From Synaphobranchus kaupii (Eukaryota; Chordata; Actinopteri; Anguilliformes; Synaphobranchidae), in contig CM056395.1 of NCBI GenBank assembly GCA_029718625.1, positions 22,978,135-23,042,134 of the forward strand: 64,000 nt of DNA, given 5' to 3'. The position numbers and the translations under genes are program-made. The number at the start of each line of letters is the position of its first letter. The first letter of the stretch is position 1. This document shows, piece after piece, positions 35,891 to 46,305 of the stretch. The notes under the pieces were generated by a model. That model did not search any database and was not told where the DNA came from. It saw only the letters and a list, made by a program, of their open reading frames with translations.

Positions 35891-36690
35891 AGTACAGAAA
35901 GCCAGACTGATAAAAAGCACATCTGCCGATCAGCTGAAGGGCAAGCACTTAAGAATAACTGTGCATTAATTAACACGAGAAAGTGCAGTCCTATAACCTC
36001 ATTCTAATGCGCCTCTGAACTGGAGGGTGGACAGAAAATATATCATGCCTATTTATTACATCACATTTGCATTAGACTGCGTCATAAATGCATAAACATA
36101 AGTAAAATAAAGCATGTAGCTCTGATAATATTTCACATATAGCTCTGACCTTTCACAATATTTCCACAGAGCTCATACGGATCAACTTGGGAGGGATGTC
36201 TGCCGTTCTTGCCGGTAATAGCGCAGTCCTACGCAGACATGTGCATACATTATTAACAGTTAAAATTAATTTTCAGAACGCGCTCCCTTCGTGGGTCCTG
36301 GCACGATCCGTTTTTTTTTAACGAATTCCCCTGTCTGCTTTGCGTTTTTATGAAAACATCTTGAACTGTTCAACAACATTGCCCCCTCGGAATGTTCAGC
36401 CCCAGTGCTCTTATCAGTCAAACCACACCCCCCCCTCCCCCCTCCTCCCATACCCACACCCTCAGAACCCCCCCCTCCTCCTCCCCTCCCCAGAGATAGC
36501 CCTTCCTTCATGCTGACTTGCCTTCACACACCCCCCGCCCCTCCTGCAGTCCCTGTCTATCTATTATGACACACATTCCTACTTCCATTTCCCCACCCCT
36601 GCCTGGCGCTGCCAGCTTAGACAAGAAGGAATCAGGAAAAGAAGCAAACCCAATTGCCAGAAAGGGCAGAAACGACATCGTGGGGAAAGC
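35891..36690. other. Unique sequence with C-rich tracts
   Basis: C-rich tract at 36429-36492 ('CCCCCCCTCCCCCCTCCTCC'). No gene recognised. Confidence 0.4.
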
Positions 36691-36995
36691 TCCGGTCACC
36701 ACCCCCCTCCCCGCCCCCCGGTTGTCATGGGAGACTTCAGATTCTCACCTGCAAGTTACATGCAGGTTTGCTGAGAGTTATCTGCCATTTTCCCCTCGGA
36801 CTGCATTGGCAGCGCCGCGCCAGGCTGTCGGCGATTCGGCGTCATGCCGACGAGGGGGGGGGGGGGTCGGTGTGAGGGGGGCAGGAGCGCAATTGCGATT
36901 AAGCGTGGAAGATAAGCCGCCGCGGAGAGTCGCGCGGCGCAATATCGGAACACTCCGGACTGTCTGGAGAAACGGCATCCGCTAGGCAAGGTGAG
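36691..36995. promoter_or_regulatory. CpG-rich segment with a G-run
   Basis: CpG-dense, with a run of about 14 G at 36854-36867 and a possible splice donor, 'GGCAAGGTGAGG' (36984-36995). The frame 36518-36985 through it has no recognisable domain. Confidence 0.2.
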
Positions 36996-37756
36996 GAGTT
37001 TTCATTAAAACCACAATCACCCGTCGGTGAGACATAAAAAAGCCAAAACTGTCTCAGAGCTGCAGACAGGTGACAGTAACGACTTCCCAAAAACATTAGG
37101 CGGATTAGGGGCTTGATTTGATATATCATGACAAATCAGGTCATACCCTAGTGAATGACATTTCCCGTGTTTATATCTCTACTCAGGGACCATCTAGACC
37201 ATTTTAAAGTCTATGAATGTCATCTGTTATCGAATAAAATGGAGCTGCGTTATTAGGAAAAGACATAACAAAGATGGTGAGGCATTAATAGACAGCCCGG
37301 GCACAACCGGCTTCTCTGCGTTTTCCACCAGCGCAGAAATTAATGAGTGAAAAATAAAACATGACAAATTCAGTGTAATGCATTCATTTTTTTTATTAAA
37401 TGTGTATCATAGACACCCGCACGCACATGCACACACGCGCGGACAACGGACAGACACACGTGCGCACACACAGGTGTTAGCTGAAAATATTCTTCTGAAA
37501 CGGCTGTGAGATAAAAAAATAAAAAACGTGTCTTATCTCAGTAAGCCATAAAGACGTTATTACCTGTGGCCGTTACCAGTGTCACTCTCTCCCCAACAGT
37601 CACCGAGCGGCTTCTCTCTCCAGCCTTCATGCACCCAGGGAGGTCGCAAACCTCATCCTCATCATCTGAGAACGGAGACATAAAAATCCAGAGAGCCAAT
37701 GACAGAGAACATAAACATTAGCGGCGCCCTAACTCACAAGACATGCGTCCTGTATC
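36996..37756. other. Unique sequence
   Basis: Short CA-rich stretch at 37420-37472. Nothing else noticed. Confidence 0.4.
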
Positions 37757-37764
37757 CTCTACGG

Positions 37765-38497
37765 CAGTGGTTCTCAACCCTGGTCCTGGGGACCCCCTGT
37801 GTATGCTGGTTTTCATTCCAACCACAATTGCAATACCAGAATTTTAACAAGCTGTTATTTTTTCTTAATTAGGTGTTTTTATTGTATAGAGAGAACACTT
37901 TAAACTCTTTACTCTCTTAAGCCACGTTATGATAGCAATAGCTATGCATGCTTTGAAGAAAAAAAATCCCATGTTCGTTATGCTAATTGTGTTATATTGC
38001 AAACAATTACAAAGAAGAGGTAAGAACTCAGGTGAATAGGGTCCTAATTAGGTAATTCAACACAAGTTTAAGTTCCTTCATAATTTTTTCCTTAAACTTG
38101 TTAACACAATGCAGGTTTGGCTCGTTATCATTTGCTTTGTCTTTGAATTCTTCATTATTTACCAAACGGTTAGTTTTAGTGGCCATGTGTCCACAATTTC
38201 ACCAATTATGAGCCAATTGATTAACCTCAGTCTTTAATTTGATCAGTTAAAACATTTTTTACCTCCTATTAATTGTTTACAATACAGCACAATGTGAATA
38301 TTGGACTTTTATTCTTCATGGCATGCATAGCTATTACTAACATAATGTGGCTTAAGAATGTAAATAATCCCTCTAAACATTAAAAACACCTAATTAAGAA
38401 AACTTAACAGCTTGTTAAAATTCAAGTATTGCAATTGTGGTTGGAACCAAAACCAGCATACACAGGGGGTCCCCAGGACCAGGGTTGAGAACCACTG
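37765..38497. mobile_element. hAT-type MITE (copy 2), perfect 8-bp duplication
   Basis: Ends 'CAGTGGTTCTCAACCCTGG' and 'CCAGGGTTGAGAACCACTG' are exact inverted repeats and are flanked by CTCTACGG on both sides (37757-37764 and 38498-38505). The inverted match continues through 'GTGTATGCTGGTTTTC'. The 733-bp body aligns in order with copy 1 at 20740-22454 but lacks its nested insertion. Perfect ends and duplication suggest recent arrival. It encodes no protein. Confidence 0.95.
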
Positions 38498-38505
38498 CTC
38501 TACGG

Positions 38506-38704
38506 CACGGATCTCAAAATCGAATCCTGGAGGGGCGGCTGTGTATGCTGGTTTTCAATGTGTCCCTGCACTGAAGTGCTTAATTTAAGGCAATGATTGG
38601 CTAAATAGTCTGCGCACGTTGTTGCCGAGGCCTAAATTGGCTGCAAAAAAGTAAATCACAAAAATCAGACTACGGCCCTCCAGGACCGGAGTTTGAGTCC
38701 CCTG
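38506..38704. mobile_element. Second hAT-type MITE at the same target site
   Basis: A 199-bp element with ends 'CACGGATCTCAAAATCG' and 'GAGTTTGAGTCCCCTG', and inverted cores 'CCTGGAGGGG' and 'CCCTCCAGG'. It begins immediately after the right CTCTACGG of the previous element and is followed by TTCTACGG (38705-38712), seven of eight identical. It belongs to the family of 25578-25722, not to the 733-bp family. Confidence 0.85.
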
Positions 38705-38712
38705 TTCTACGG

Positions 38713-39107
38713 ATTGATTTGCGGAATCCAGAAACAGGGGCCTGCGTTCAGTGAACGTCTTCGACTTTGACAAATTAACTTTGACATACCAATAAATGCA
38801 AATGTTACTTTTTTCCACTTCACAAACGCCTTGGTAACTAATTTTGACAGTTGCTGAGCTCCTCTTAACAGTGTTTTTGAAGAAAAGACACATTTGTGTT
38901 TTTAGCTGTATGCTACAGGCACATTTCTGATTGAATTCAACAAAGGTTTAATTCAAAATATAGTTTCCAGTAAACGCTGGAATATGCAGGTAGAAACTTC
39001 AATATCACATTACCTGAAGCAATAGCTTTACTTTAAAAAAAAAAAATTTCTTGTGTAAAAAAATTCTAAAGACATTTCTTTGCCGACACAATATATATAT
39101 TGTAATA
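38713..39107. other. AT-rich unique sequence
   Basis: Nothing recognised. Confidence 0.45.
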
Positions 39108-39109
39108 TA

Positions 39110-39639
39110 CACTGCCTGGCCAAAAAAAAAGTTGCCGTTGTACCCATCTTGCCCACTGTACAAGCCTCTGGAGGCAGTGTTATGATCTGGGGTTGCTTCA
39201 ATTGGTCAGGTCTAGGCTCAGCAACGTTATGCAGCAATAAAATTAAGTCAGCTGAGTACCTGAATGTACTGAATGACCAGGTTATCCCATCAATTGGCAT
39301 ATTCCAGGACGACAATGCCAAGATTCATCAAATTGTGAAAGAGTGGTTCAGGGAGCATGAGGAATCATTTTCACACATGAATTGGCCACCAGAGTCCTGA
39401 CCTTAACCCCATTGAAAGTGTTTGGTATGTGCTGGAGAAGACTTTACGGAGTGGTTCGACTCTCCCGTCGTCAATACAAGATCTCGGCAAAAAATTAATG
39501 CAACTCTGGACGGAAATAAATGTTGTGACATTGCATAAGGTTGTCCATACAATACCGTGACAAATGCGCGCCGTAATCAAAGCTAAAGGCGGTCCAACAA
39601 AATATTAGAGTGTGCGACTTTTTTTTTGGCCAGGCAGTG
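39110..39639 (+). mobile_element. Internally deleted Tc1-like transposon
   Basis: A 530-bp element with ends 'CACTGCCTGGCCAAAAAAAA' and 'TTTTTTTTGGCCAGGCAGTG', flanked by TA at 39108-39109 and 39640-39641, the Tc1/mariner insertion signature. Almost the whole inside is the C-terminal half of a Tc1-type transposase. Confidence 0.95.
39140..39560 (+). pseudogene. Tc1-like transposase fragment (catalytic C-terminal half)
   Basis: The open frame to 39400 contains '[16 protein letters not shown]', then '[10 protein letters not shown]' (carrying the second catalytic Asp) and 'EWFREH'. At about 39395 the frame shifts, and the next frame gives '[16 protein letters not shown]', the region of the third catalytic residue of the DDE/D triad. 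The N-terminal paired-type DNA-binding domain and the first catalytic Asp are absent, removed by the internal deletion that leaves the left terminal repeat next to mid-protein sequence. The product cannot be an active transposase, although the element could be moved by a full-length relative. Confidence 0.92.
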
Positions 39640-39654
39640 TATTTATATATATTT

Positions 39655-39715
39655 CTGTGTGCATGTGTGTGCGCGTGCGTGCGTTTGTGCATGTGTGTGT
39701 GCATGCCTGTGGTTA
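39655..39715. repeat. (GT)n-like low-complexity stretch
   Basis: Imperfect GTGC/GTGT repeats directly beyond the Tc1 element. Confidence 0.8.
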
Positions 39716-41822
39716 TTGATGTGGAGAATGACCCATATCCCTGTCTTTCTCCATAATCTTGGCTCCTCAGTGGCCGTACCTGACTTCAGCCATTAGAAGC
39801 CTTCGCTTGGTTACCTTTAGTGATATTTGTATTTATTTACAAATCCCTCATCCTTCCTTCTGACTGATCGCCTTCACGGGCCTACCCTTACACAACACCT
39901 AATCCTTTCATACACATCGAGGGATCTGCGGCAATTGAACTTGTCAGTTTGGAGGCCGTCAAACATGCCGATGGCATTTGAGCGGCGCTGGCTGTGCTAG
40001 AGAAACTTCAAACGTAGCTATCAAACAGCACCACAGATGGTTGATTTTTCCAGAGGTTCCCTTTCAGAGCGCTTTGCGCTGAAGAAGCCCTCGCGCTCGC
40101 ACGCGGTAATTGCGCCGCACGTCCTTTTGGATTCCGTCACAAATGTGAGGCAGCTGATGCATGTATGATGACATTCTCATGTGCATTTCATCCGATTGCT
40201 TGTAATTATCATACATTGTACTTGCCTGTCACCAGAAATGAGAACGTAAATGGCGATATGAAAAAAAACCCGGGAAGCAAGCAGCCTTGTTACCGTCAAT
40301 GTCTTTATTCTCGTGTGAAGCCGCCCATCATAACAATCTTCTTTCTTTGGCGTTTAAAGCGGCATTCTGTTGGTTGACAACCGTGGCATCATTGATTAAG
40401 CATGTGACAGCCTCCATGTAAACACAAAGTGCCGTACAGTTTGTTTACTTATTACATTAAAAGTTGGACCCAATCTAGCGAGACCAGCTGAGATCAGTGC
40501 ATGTGTTCCTTCACAACGCGCTAAGAACAATGTGCGCTACGACTGCAGCAGCCTTCATAAGTACAAAGTCTCTCATTTACCATTAGCACCAGCCAGGAAA
40601 CAAAAACAAAAAAACTTTTAATTGAATTCCCACTCCCTGGTAGATACTTGTGTAATTTAACAGAGCATCCAGTTTAAATGACTGTGCCAGGCACCTGATG
40701 CTGATTTCTCCGTCCCACGAAACAACGATTTCATCACAATAGTCGATGCAGCAAATTAATTTGGACTCCCGGAAAACACGCCTTCGTTCCGAAGCAATTG
40801 TTTCCAGGGGTTAGTCCAAATAATCAGACCTAATCACACATTACGTTCGCTTTGCTGTGACAAATTGCGACGCGAAAGACAACGCCGCCGGGCGACTGGG
40901 ATTTTGACAGCGTTATGAATGTGTTTACTGATGAGGCCGAGGTGAGTGTAGACCACATCAATCAATACTCATCGCGTCTCAGATTGTTACATTTTTAATG
41001 GGCGTATCGCTAGAGCATACCGTGTTTATGACTTTTATTTTTAAATAGATTTTGCAAGTGTATACTGGTCTTGATCTCTGGGGTGAAGTCTAAGGAATTC
41101 AGAAGGGCACTGCAGTAGCCCTAATGGGATTGTTGGAAAAATACCAACATATTACAGTAAATCAAACCACTTCCACCCATGGCAAGTAATAGATGCAAAC
41201 TGTCTAGTGACTGGGTACACAGATTATATGAACAAGCAATGAAGGGAACAGGGAGGAGAGTTCGTGAATTTATCATTGGGAAGCTTCCACTTCAAAAAGC
41301 GGCTCCAGTAATTTAATTTATTTGCTAGTAGTATATTTAGCTTTTCTCCATTAGTTCTAATGAAACGCCTAATCACAGTTAATGATCTCCCAGGGTCATT
41401 CAACAAAAAAACTGTCAATACTTCACTTTACTACCATTACCGTACAGATGTATTTGTTAGGAGCGTACCATTAATTTTTATTGTGTTTGTAAAATGAGAT
41501 TAAAGACAGTGTGTATTTGAGAATAGCGCACACCCGCCGAGCAGTGGGCCCTTGCAGAAGCATTATAAAGAGTGAAAAGGGTTTGATACATCCATCCAAA
41601 TACTGATCTTTAAAAGCAAAGGAGAGTTGTTATGTATCAAAAGTGAGGGAAAAAATGACTTTTGTTTCATTTTGAGTCTTGTAGCTTTGGACAGGGGAAG
41701 GGGTCATAAATAAAATTCCAGAACGTGCCTCCATTAGCTAATATTGATAAATGCTTTATGATGTCATTTCCTGTATTTATCCTCATGTGAGGTCATACAG
41801 TGAGAACGTATTATATACCAGC
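39716..41822. other. Unique sequence, no gene recognised
   Basis: About 2.1 kb with only short frames and no recognised repeats; mildly CpG-containing at 39950-40130 and 40760-40900. Confidence 0.45.
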
Positions 41823-41824
41823 TA

Positions 41825-41953
41825 CACAGTAAATTTACAGCAAAATGTCCAGTGTTGATTCAACTCTAGCAGTGTACATATGAGCATACTCTGGCCAGAT
41901 TAGGCTCATATGTACTCTGTTAGAGTTGAATTAACACTGGACATTTTACTGTG
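41825..41953. mobile_element. Short palindromic MITE with TA duplications
   Basis: Starts 'CACAGTAAATTTACAGC' and ends 'GGACATTTTACTGTG', flanked by TA (41823-41824 and 41954-41955). The arms 'AAATGTCCAGTGTTGATTC' and 'GAATTAACACTGGACATTTT' pair around 'CTCTGGCCAGATTAGG'. Same family as 24176-24290. TA duplication suggests mobilisation by a Tc1/mariner transposase. Confidence 0.88.
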
Positions 41954-41955
41954 TA

Positions 41956-43016
41956 TCCTATCAACTGCGCTTGTTTTGGGACTTGCTTAGTCAATAGGAT
42001 GCCCGAACTGGAGTCACATGGGCATCTTACTGCAGCAGCTGAGAACTTCTCCTTTAGCACAAAACTGAAGCACAACTCAGCTCACCTTGTGTACAAGGTC
42101 AACATCAATCACTGCTTGATCAAAAGGTATCCCTGAAACCAGCCTGTAATGCAACTCCAGTCGCAACCCACACCTGGGTAATTAAGGAGGCTGATATGGC
42201 AGTGCAGTGGGTTATGGCGGTGCTCATGGGATATGAATGCACTCTAATCAACTTCTAATTACAAAAAGAAAAAAAAAAACCTTTATGCAGATTTGAAATT
42301 GCCATTTTAATTTTTCAAATACTATTGACATAAAAAATATATGAAATGGACTTAAACTCAATTCATCTCCTTTCAGTGTGTTCACATACAAGCCATGCGA
42401 TGAATATTGAGATGCCCGCATGCAGGCGGCAGCCACTTTTACCTTTTCGGTTGCCCCAGGCAACCTGTAAATGTCCAGACCTAGTCCATCCACGGCCTGT
42501 TTTAACTTTGGACGTCGCTCTCTCCGTGCAGCTCGGACAGGTTAAAGGTCGTCTCGTCTCGTCTGCCTCTGACCAGAACACTAACCAGGGACGGAAGGCA
42601 ATCGGAATCCTGTTTTTCCATCTATTCCGGGCTGGAAAAAAAAAAAAAAGGGGGAAAAAAAGATTGAGATGTAGGGTGATTATTATGTTTATGGGTAATT
42701 CCGTGTTCTCCCAAGTGCTTCCTGTTTCGTGATGCGGCAGTCTGGAAATACTCTCATATGGTCACCGCAAAGACAAACATCTGCGGATTGTCTTTTCCGT
42801 CATAAATATTCCATTAGTTTGGACCCTGGGGAAGGAGCGAGCTGTCTTTATCTATGTATGTAACTGGAGTGCTATTCCCACGAGGGTGTCATGCCTAAAC
42901 ACACATCAAAATGGTGTTCATGAATAGAACTGCATGACTGAGCTATTTTCCATGAATTCCTCGAGACAGCAAATTATAAAATGATCTCTCTCCTTTTCTC
43001 GTTCCTTAAACCCCAG
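41956..43016. other. Unique sequence upstream of a candidate exon
   Basis: A- and T-homopolymers near 42263 and 42633. Nothing else recognised. Confidence 0.4.
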
Positions 43017-43130
43017 AGCACGGGAATGTTCTCACCTTTTCCGACAAACAGCCGGGCCTCTCAGATGGCACAAGCTATTCCATTTACCCCAATGCCATAC
43101 AGCAATAGCACACCGCCATTGTTAAGCGCA
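43017..43130 (+). CDS. Candidate internal exon A (unknown gene), 38 codons, phase 0
   Basis: A 114-bp open segment bounded by a strong acceptor (a pyrimidine-rich tract from 42985, then 'CCTTAAACCCCAG') and a consensus donor, GCA|GTAAGT. Its length is a multiple of three and it is open in phase 0. The peptide is Ser/Pro/Met-rich ('MFSPFPTNSRASQMAQ', 'IPFTPMPYSNSTPPLL'), in the style of disordered linkers of transcription factors or RNA-binding proteins, but I recognise no gene. Candidate exon B begins 708 bp downstream in the same phase. It could equally be a conserved non-coding element or chance. Confidence 0.28.
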
Positions 43131-43838
43131 GTAAGTAATGATTGCCACCTTTATGGGCATCACCCTGTGACTGTGTTGCATGCCGAGTAAAGAAAGCAGA
43201 TGTGGGCATCAAACAACAGAGGAAAGCGAGGAGAATTATCTTTACAGATGTCTGTAGGCCCAGCGGAAGGAGCACTGTTTGATTATGTTTAAACGTCCAG
43301 GTGCTGGCACAAAGAGACGGATTTTAAAATGAATACCATTTCATGCCGTTCCGTCCCGTACTTAACGAGTACTGATTGACTGGGGGGGGGGGGCTCATCC
43401 TGCTAAGACCTTGGTTCCCCATGGTGACCGGTCCCCACGGCTGGGTACAGCAGTTCCTGACTGCACCAGTGCTTACTGTGAATGGGGCTGGAGTATTGGC
43501 GGAAAGAGAGAAGGAGAGAGGACAATGTCAGGAGCACGGACAGAGGTTTGCCCTGAAGGCAAACGTGCACAGCTTTATGTTGCTTTTAAACCCCACTGCT
43601 GCTTATTGCCTCTATAAGGCAGTTTGCTGTGCCCATAGAGAGAGCCTAGTATAGACAGGCTGTGTGTTTGGCCCTTTTAATGACCACGGTTTTGGTCTGA
43701 CCAGTTCAGGCCCGTGCTCCCGTTTCCTGTGCCCCCAGCGGGGGGGTTAGTTTTGTTTTGGTTTTGTTTCTTCTTCTTCAGTTTTGTTCCTGTCTTATTT
43801 TTTGGGGGTTTTTCATTAACTTTTTTTTTTTCTTCCAG
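43131..43838. other. Candidate intron or unique sequence
   Basis: Contains a G-run at about 43381-43392 and a T-rich tract ending at the acceptor at 43838. The frame 43376-43654 has no recognisable domain. Confidence 0.3.
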
Positions 43839-44042
43839 ACAGCCAATTTAGAGTCTGCCGGGTACGTGCTCTTATTTGATCAACACCTGGTCAACGACCG
43901 CATCTGGCGCCAGGCATATGGCTGTAGCATCACTCAGGCAGATCAGGGTGGTCCCGGTCTCACCGCGTCGCAGGTGGTCTCGTTACATCAGCTGCGTAGA
44001 CGCGGGAAACCCGCAGTCTTTCCCGTGGCAGCTGTGCGTTAA
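43839..44042 (+). CDS. Candidate exon B (unknown gene)
   Basis: Follows a very strong acceptor: a run of about twelve T, then 'TCTTCCAG' ending at 43838. The phase-0 frame continues open from candidate exon A: 'TANLESAGYVLLFDQ', 'NDRIWRQAYGCSI'. It either ends at a possible donor, CAG|GTGGTC, at 43973 (135 bp, 45 codons, phase 0) or runs to a stop at 44040-44042 as a terminal exon. No domain is recognised. Support is from splice context and phase alone. Confidence 0.2.
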   Translation, partial: TANLESAGYVLLFDQHLVNDRIWRQAYGCSITQADQGGPGLTASQVVSLHQLRRRGKPAVFPVAAVR

Positions 44043-44700
44043 GTGTGAGGCTCCGCTCGGCGACTGAGGAGCGGCAGAAATCGGCGGATACTTTGCAGGT
44101 AGAGCATTCACTTGTCTGAGCCGTCCTCGGTCAACGGAGGTAGCTGCAGTGACAGGCCAAGCCTTCGCAATACCATTGGCCCAGCAATAGCCCCCCCCCC
44201 CCCCCCCATTCTTCCTGTCTCTCTACACTCTGCTGTCCAATAAAGCAGAATTTTTTTTTTTAAAAAGGTCCAAAAAAACTGACAAGTACTCTTTGAGGGG
44301 CTTGGAAATGTTTGACTACAGCTGCTGGGATCTGAATGAGAGTCTCACCGACTTCCATCCCACCATGTCAATCTTTGGGTTGGCAGCGTATTATATCATC
44401 ATCCGGTGTGTCCCAATACTCAAAAAATGTACCCTCCTTTCCTCCACTACCACCCCCTCTCCTCCATGCCCCGGAAACTGAACTTTGTGTCCTAATCTAA
44501 TGTTGCTGATTACATATTAATTACAAATTAATTGTTCCATGTCAATTAATGTCTTGACACAAACCGCAATGTCAGGTATATTGTACATGCAACTACTTGT
44601 ACTTGAAACATACAGGTTGGTTTGCATACTTCCGGGTAGGAGATGAGTGGAGGAGACGAGTTGCAGGAAAGGAGGTGTGAAGTGAAGAATATTGGGACGC
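44043..44700. other. Unique sequence with a poly-C tract
   Basis: Poly-C at about 44191-44207 and poly-T/A at 44250-44266. Nothing else recognised. Confidence 0.4.
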
Positions 44701-45270
44701 ACCCCTGGGAACGCCACTCTGAGGTTGTGGGTTAATTTCTTAGGTGAGGTGCTCCCAATGTACCCTTGAGAAAGGTCCTTAACCTGCACTGCCTCTGTTA
44801 ATATCCACCAGTATAAATTGATTGTGGTGGCACGGTGGTCCAGTGGTTAGCACTGTCGCCTCACAGCAAGAAGGTACTGAGTTTGAATCCCGGCCGAGGA
44901 CCTTTCTGTGTGGAGTTTGCATGTTCTCCCCCGTGTCCGCGTGGGTTTCCTCCGGGTACTCCGGTTTCCTCCCACAGTCCAAAGACATGCAGGTTAAGCT
45001 AATTGGAGACTCTAAAATTGCCCATAGGTACGAGTGTGTGAGTGAATGGTGTGTGTGCCCTGTGATGGATTGGCGGCCTGTCCAGGGTGTATTCCTGCCT
45101 CTCGCCCAATGCATGCTGGGATAGGCTCCAGCAGCCCCCGTGACCCTGACCAGGAATAAGCGGGTTTGATAATGGATGGATGGATGGATGGATGGATAAA
45201 TTGATCATATTTATATTTAATATATGAGATGCTCTAGAAAACAGCATCTGCTCAATGCCTAAATGTTTTA
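44701..45270 (+). mobile_element. Host SINE split by a second SINE (44701-44822 and 45206-45270)
   Basis: The left part carries 'GAACGCCACTCTGAGGTTGT', 'GTACCCTTGAGAAAGGTCC' and 'TTAACCTGCACTGCCTCTGT', typical of a fish tRNA-related SINE body. After the inserted SINE, 'GCTCTAGAAAACAGCATCTG' and CTCAATGCCTAAATG are the expected tail of the same element ('GCTCTGGATAAGAGCGTCTG' type). The two halves join cleanly if one copy of the 10-bp duplication and the insertion are removed. Confidence 0.75.
44823..45195 (+). mobile_element. tRNA-derived SINE with (GGAT)n tail and 10-bp target duplication
   Basis: The head resembles a tRNA (Glu-like): box A region 'GGTGGTCCAGTGGTTAGCAC' and box B region 'GAGTTTGAATCCC', the internal RNA polymerase III promoter. 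The body has the well-known phrases 'GTTTGCATGTTCTCCCC', 'GTTTCCTCCCACAGTCCAAA' and 'GGGATAGGCTCCAGCAGCCC', and the 3' end is a (GGAT)n tail. ATAAATTGAT is duplicated exactly at 44813-44822 and 45196-45205, the sign of LINE-machinery (target-primed) insertion. Confidence 0.92.
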
Positions 45271-46264
45271 TTAAAATGAATCTGCAAATGTCAAATTCTT
45301 TTTCTCAAGGATGAGAATTCCGATAGGTGGTAGGCGCCGAGAATGCCTATGTATGTATCATTTTTCTGAGTACAAAATTCAACAGTCAGAATGACAAAGC
45401 TTTTAATAAGGTTTATGCAGGGACTACAGCCAGAGATGACCCCAGGATGGAGGATGGATTGCATTAAAAAGGATTAAAGAGTTATACACAATATGGCCAC
45501 TCGCAACTTGCTGCTGATCTGCTAACTGGATATAATAAGGCCCGAAGTCATTAATTTTACAGTCATCATCTGGTGTCATTCACATCATGGCCAGATTAAA
45601 AAAAGGCCAATCAAAAAGTCACCAGCAAATGAAGCATCTTCAGAAGGCTTTTCAGAGGACATTTTGTTCAGTTTCAAGTACCGAATAATGTTGGCTGATG
45701 ACTGCTCTGGATTCAACATATTCTTAAGAGAATAAGAGTTCAAGATGAGACAGCCAACTCATAAGTTGTTGTTATGGAAACATCCCCTTAATTTGTTAAC
45801 TGTTGTTCTAAACATTCTAAACCCACCAATCCTGTATTGTCTGTTTTTGCAGTTTTCATTTGGAATGGGTTTAACTGTATGGAACAAAATGACTATAAAA
45901 TGTAGTTTGCATTATCAGTTCTGGGCATATTTAAGATGATACGTATATCAATACAGATTAGCGTAATGTAGCCTCCCTTATCAAGCTGATAACCTGAATG
46001 TACTTTAAGCCTGATCAGGTTGACACTTTGGTGTGGGGTAAGTCTGTCTAACTTCGAAGGATTTTCTTTGCTAATAAACTAATGGTCAGTTACTTTCTGA
46101 CGATTCATGATTTTGCGCAGTTGGGGCACCAACTGGAGAGAGTTCTACCCAACTGAACCAATGACGTAAGACATGACGTAACACTGGCTAAAACTTGTAG
46201 GGAACCAATTGTATTGCAGAAATCTCATGAACCTACCATTCTCAAAAAAAAAAACTCCAGATGC

Positions 46265-46266
<2 letters not shown>
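45271..46266. other. AT-rich unique sequence
   Basis: Nothing recognised. Confidence 0.45.

Positions 46267-46303
<37 letters not shown>
46267..46303. repeat. (GA)n microsatellite
   Basis: About 18 uninterrupted GA units. Confidence 0.97.

Positions 46304-46305
<2 letters not shown>

Noticed and set aside
35356..35910. 184-codon open frame
   Set aside because: GC-rich DNA with few stops; no motif, no splice support, and overlapping frames on the other strand are equally open.
36518..36985. 155-codon open frame ending near a GTGAGG donor
   Set aside because: C-rich, low-information peptide, with no conserved domain; considered only as part of a CpG-rich patch.
44823..44900. A functional tRNA gene
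   Set aside because: Box A and B-like sequences are present, but they continue into a SINE body and (GGAT)n tail flanked by a 10-bp duplication.
44822..45124. 100-codon open frame
   Set aside because: It lies entirely inside the tRNA-derived SINE.
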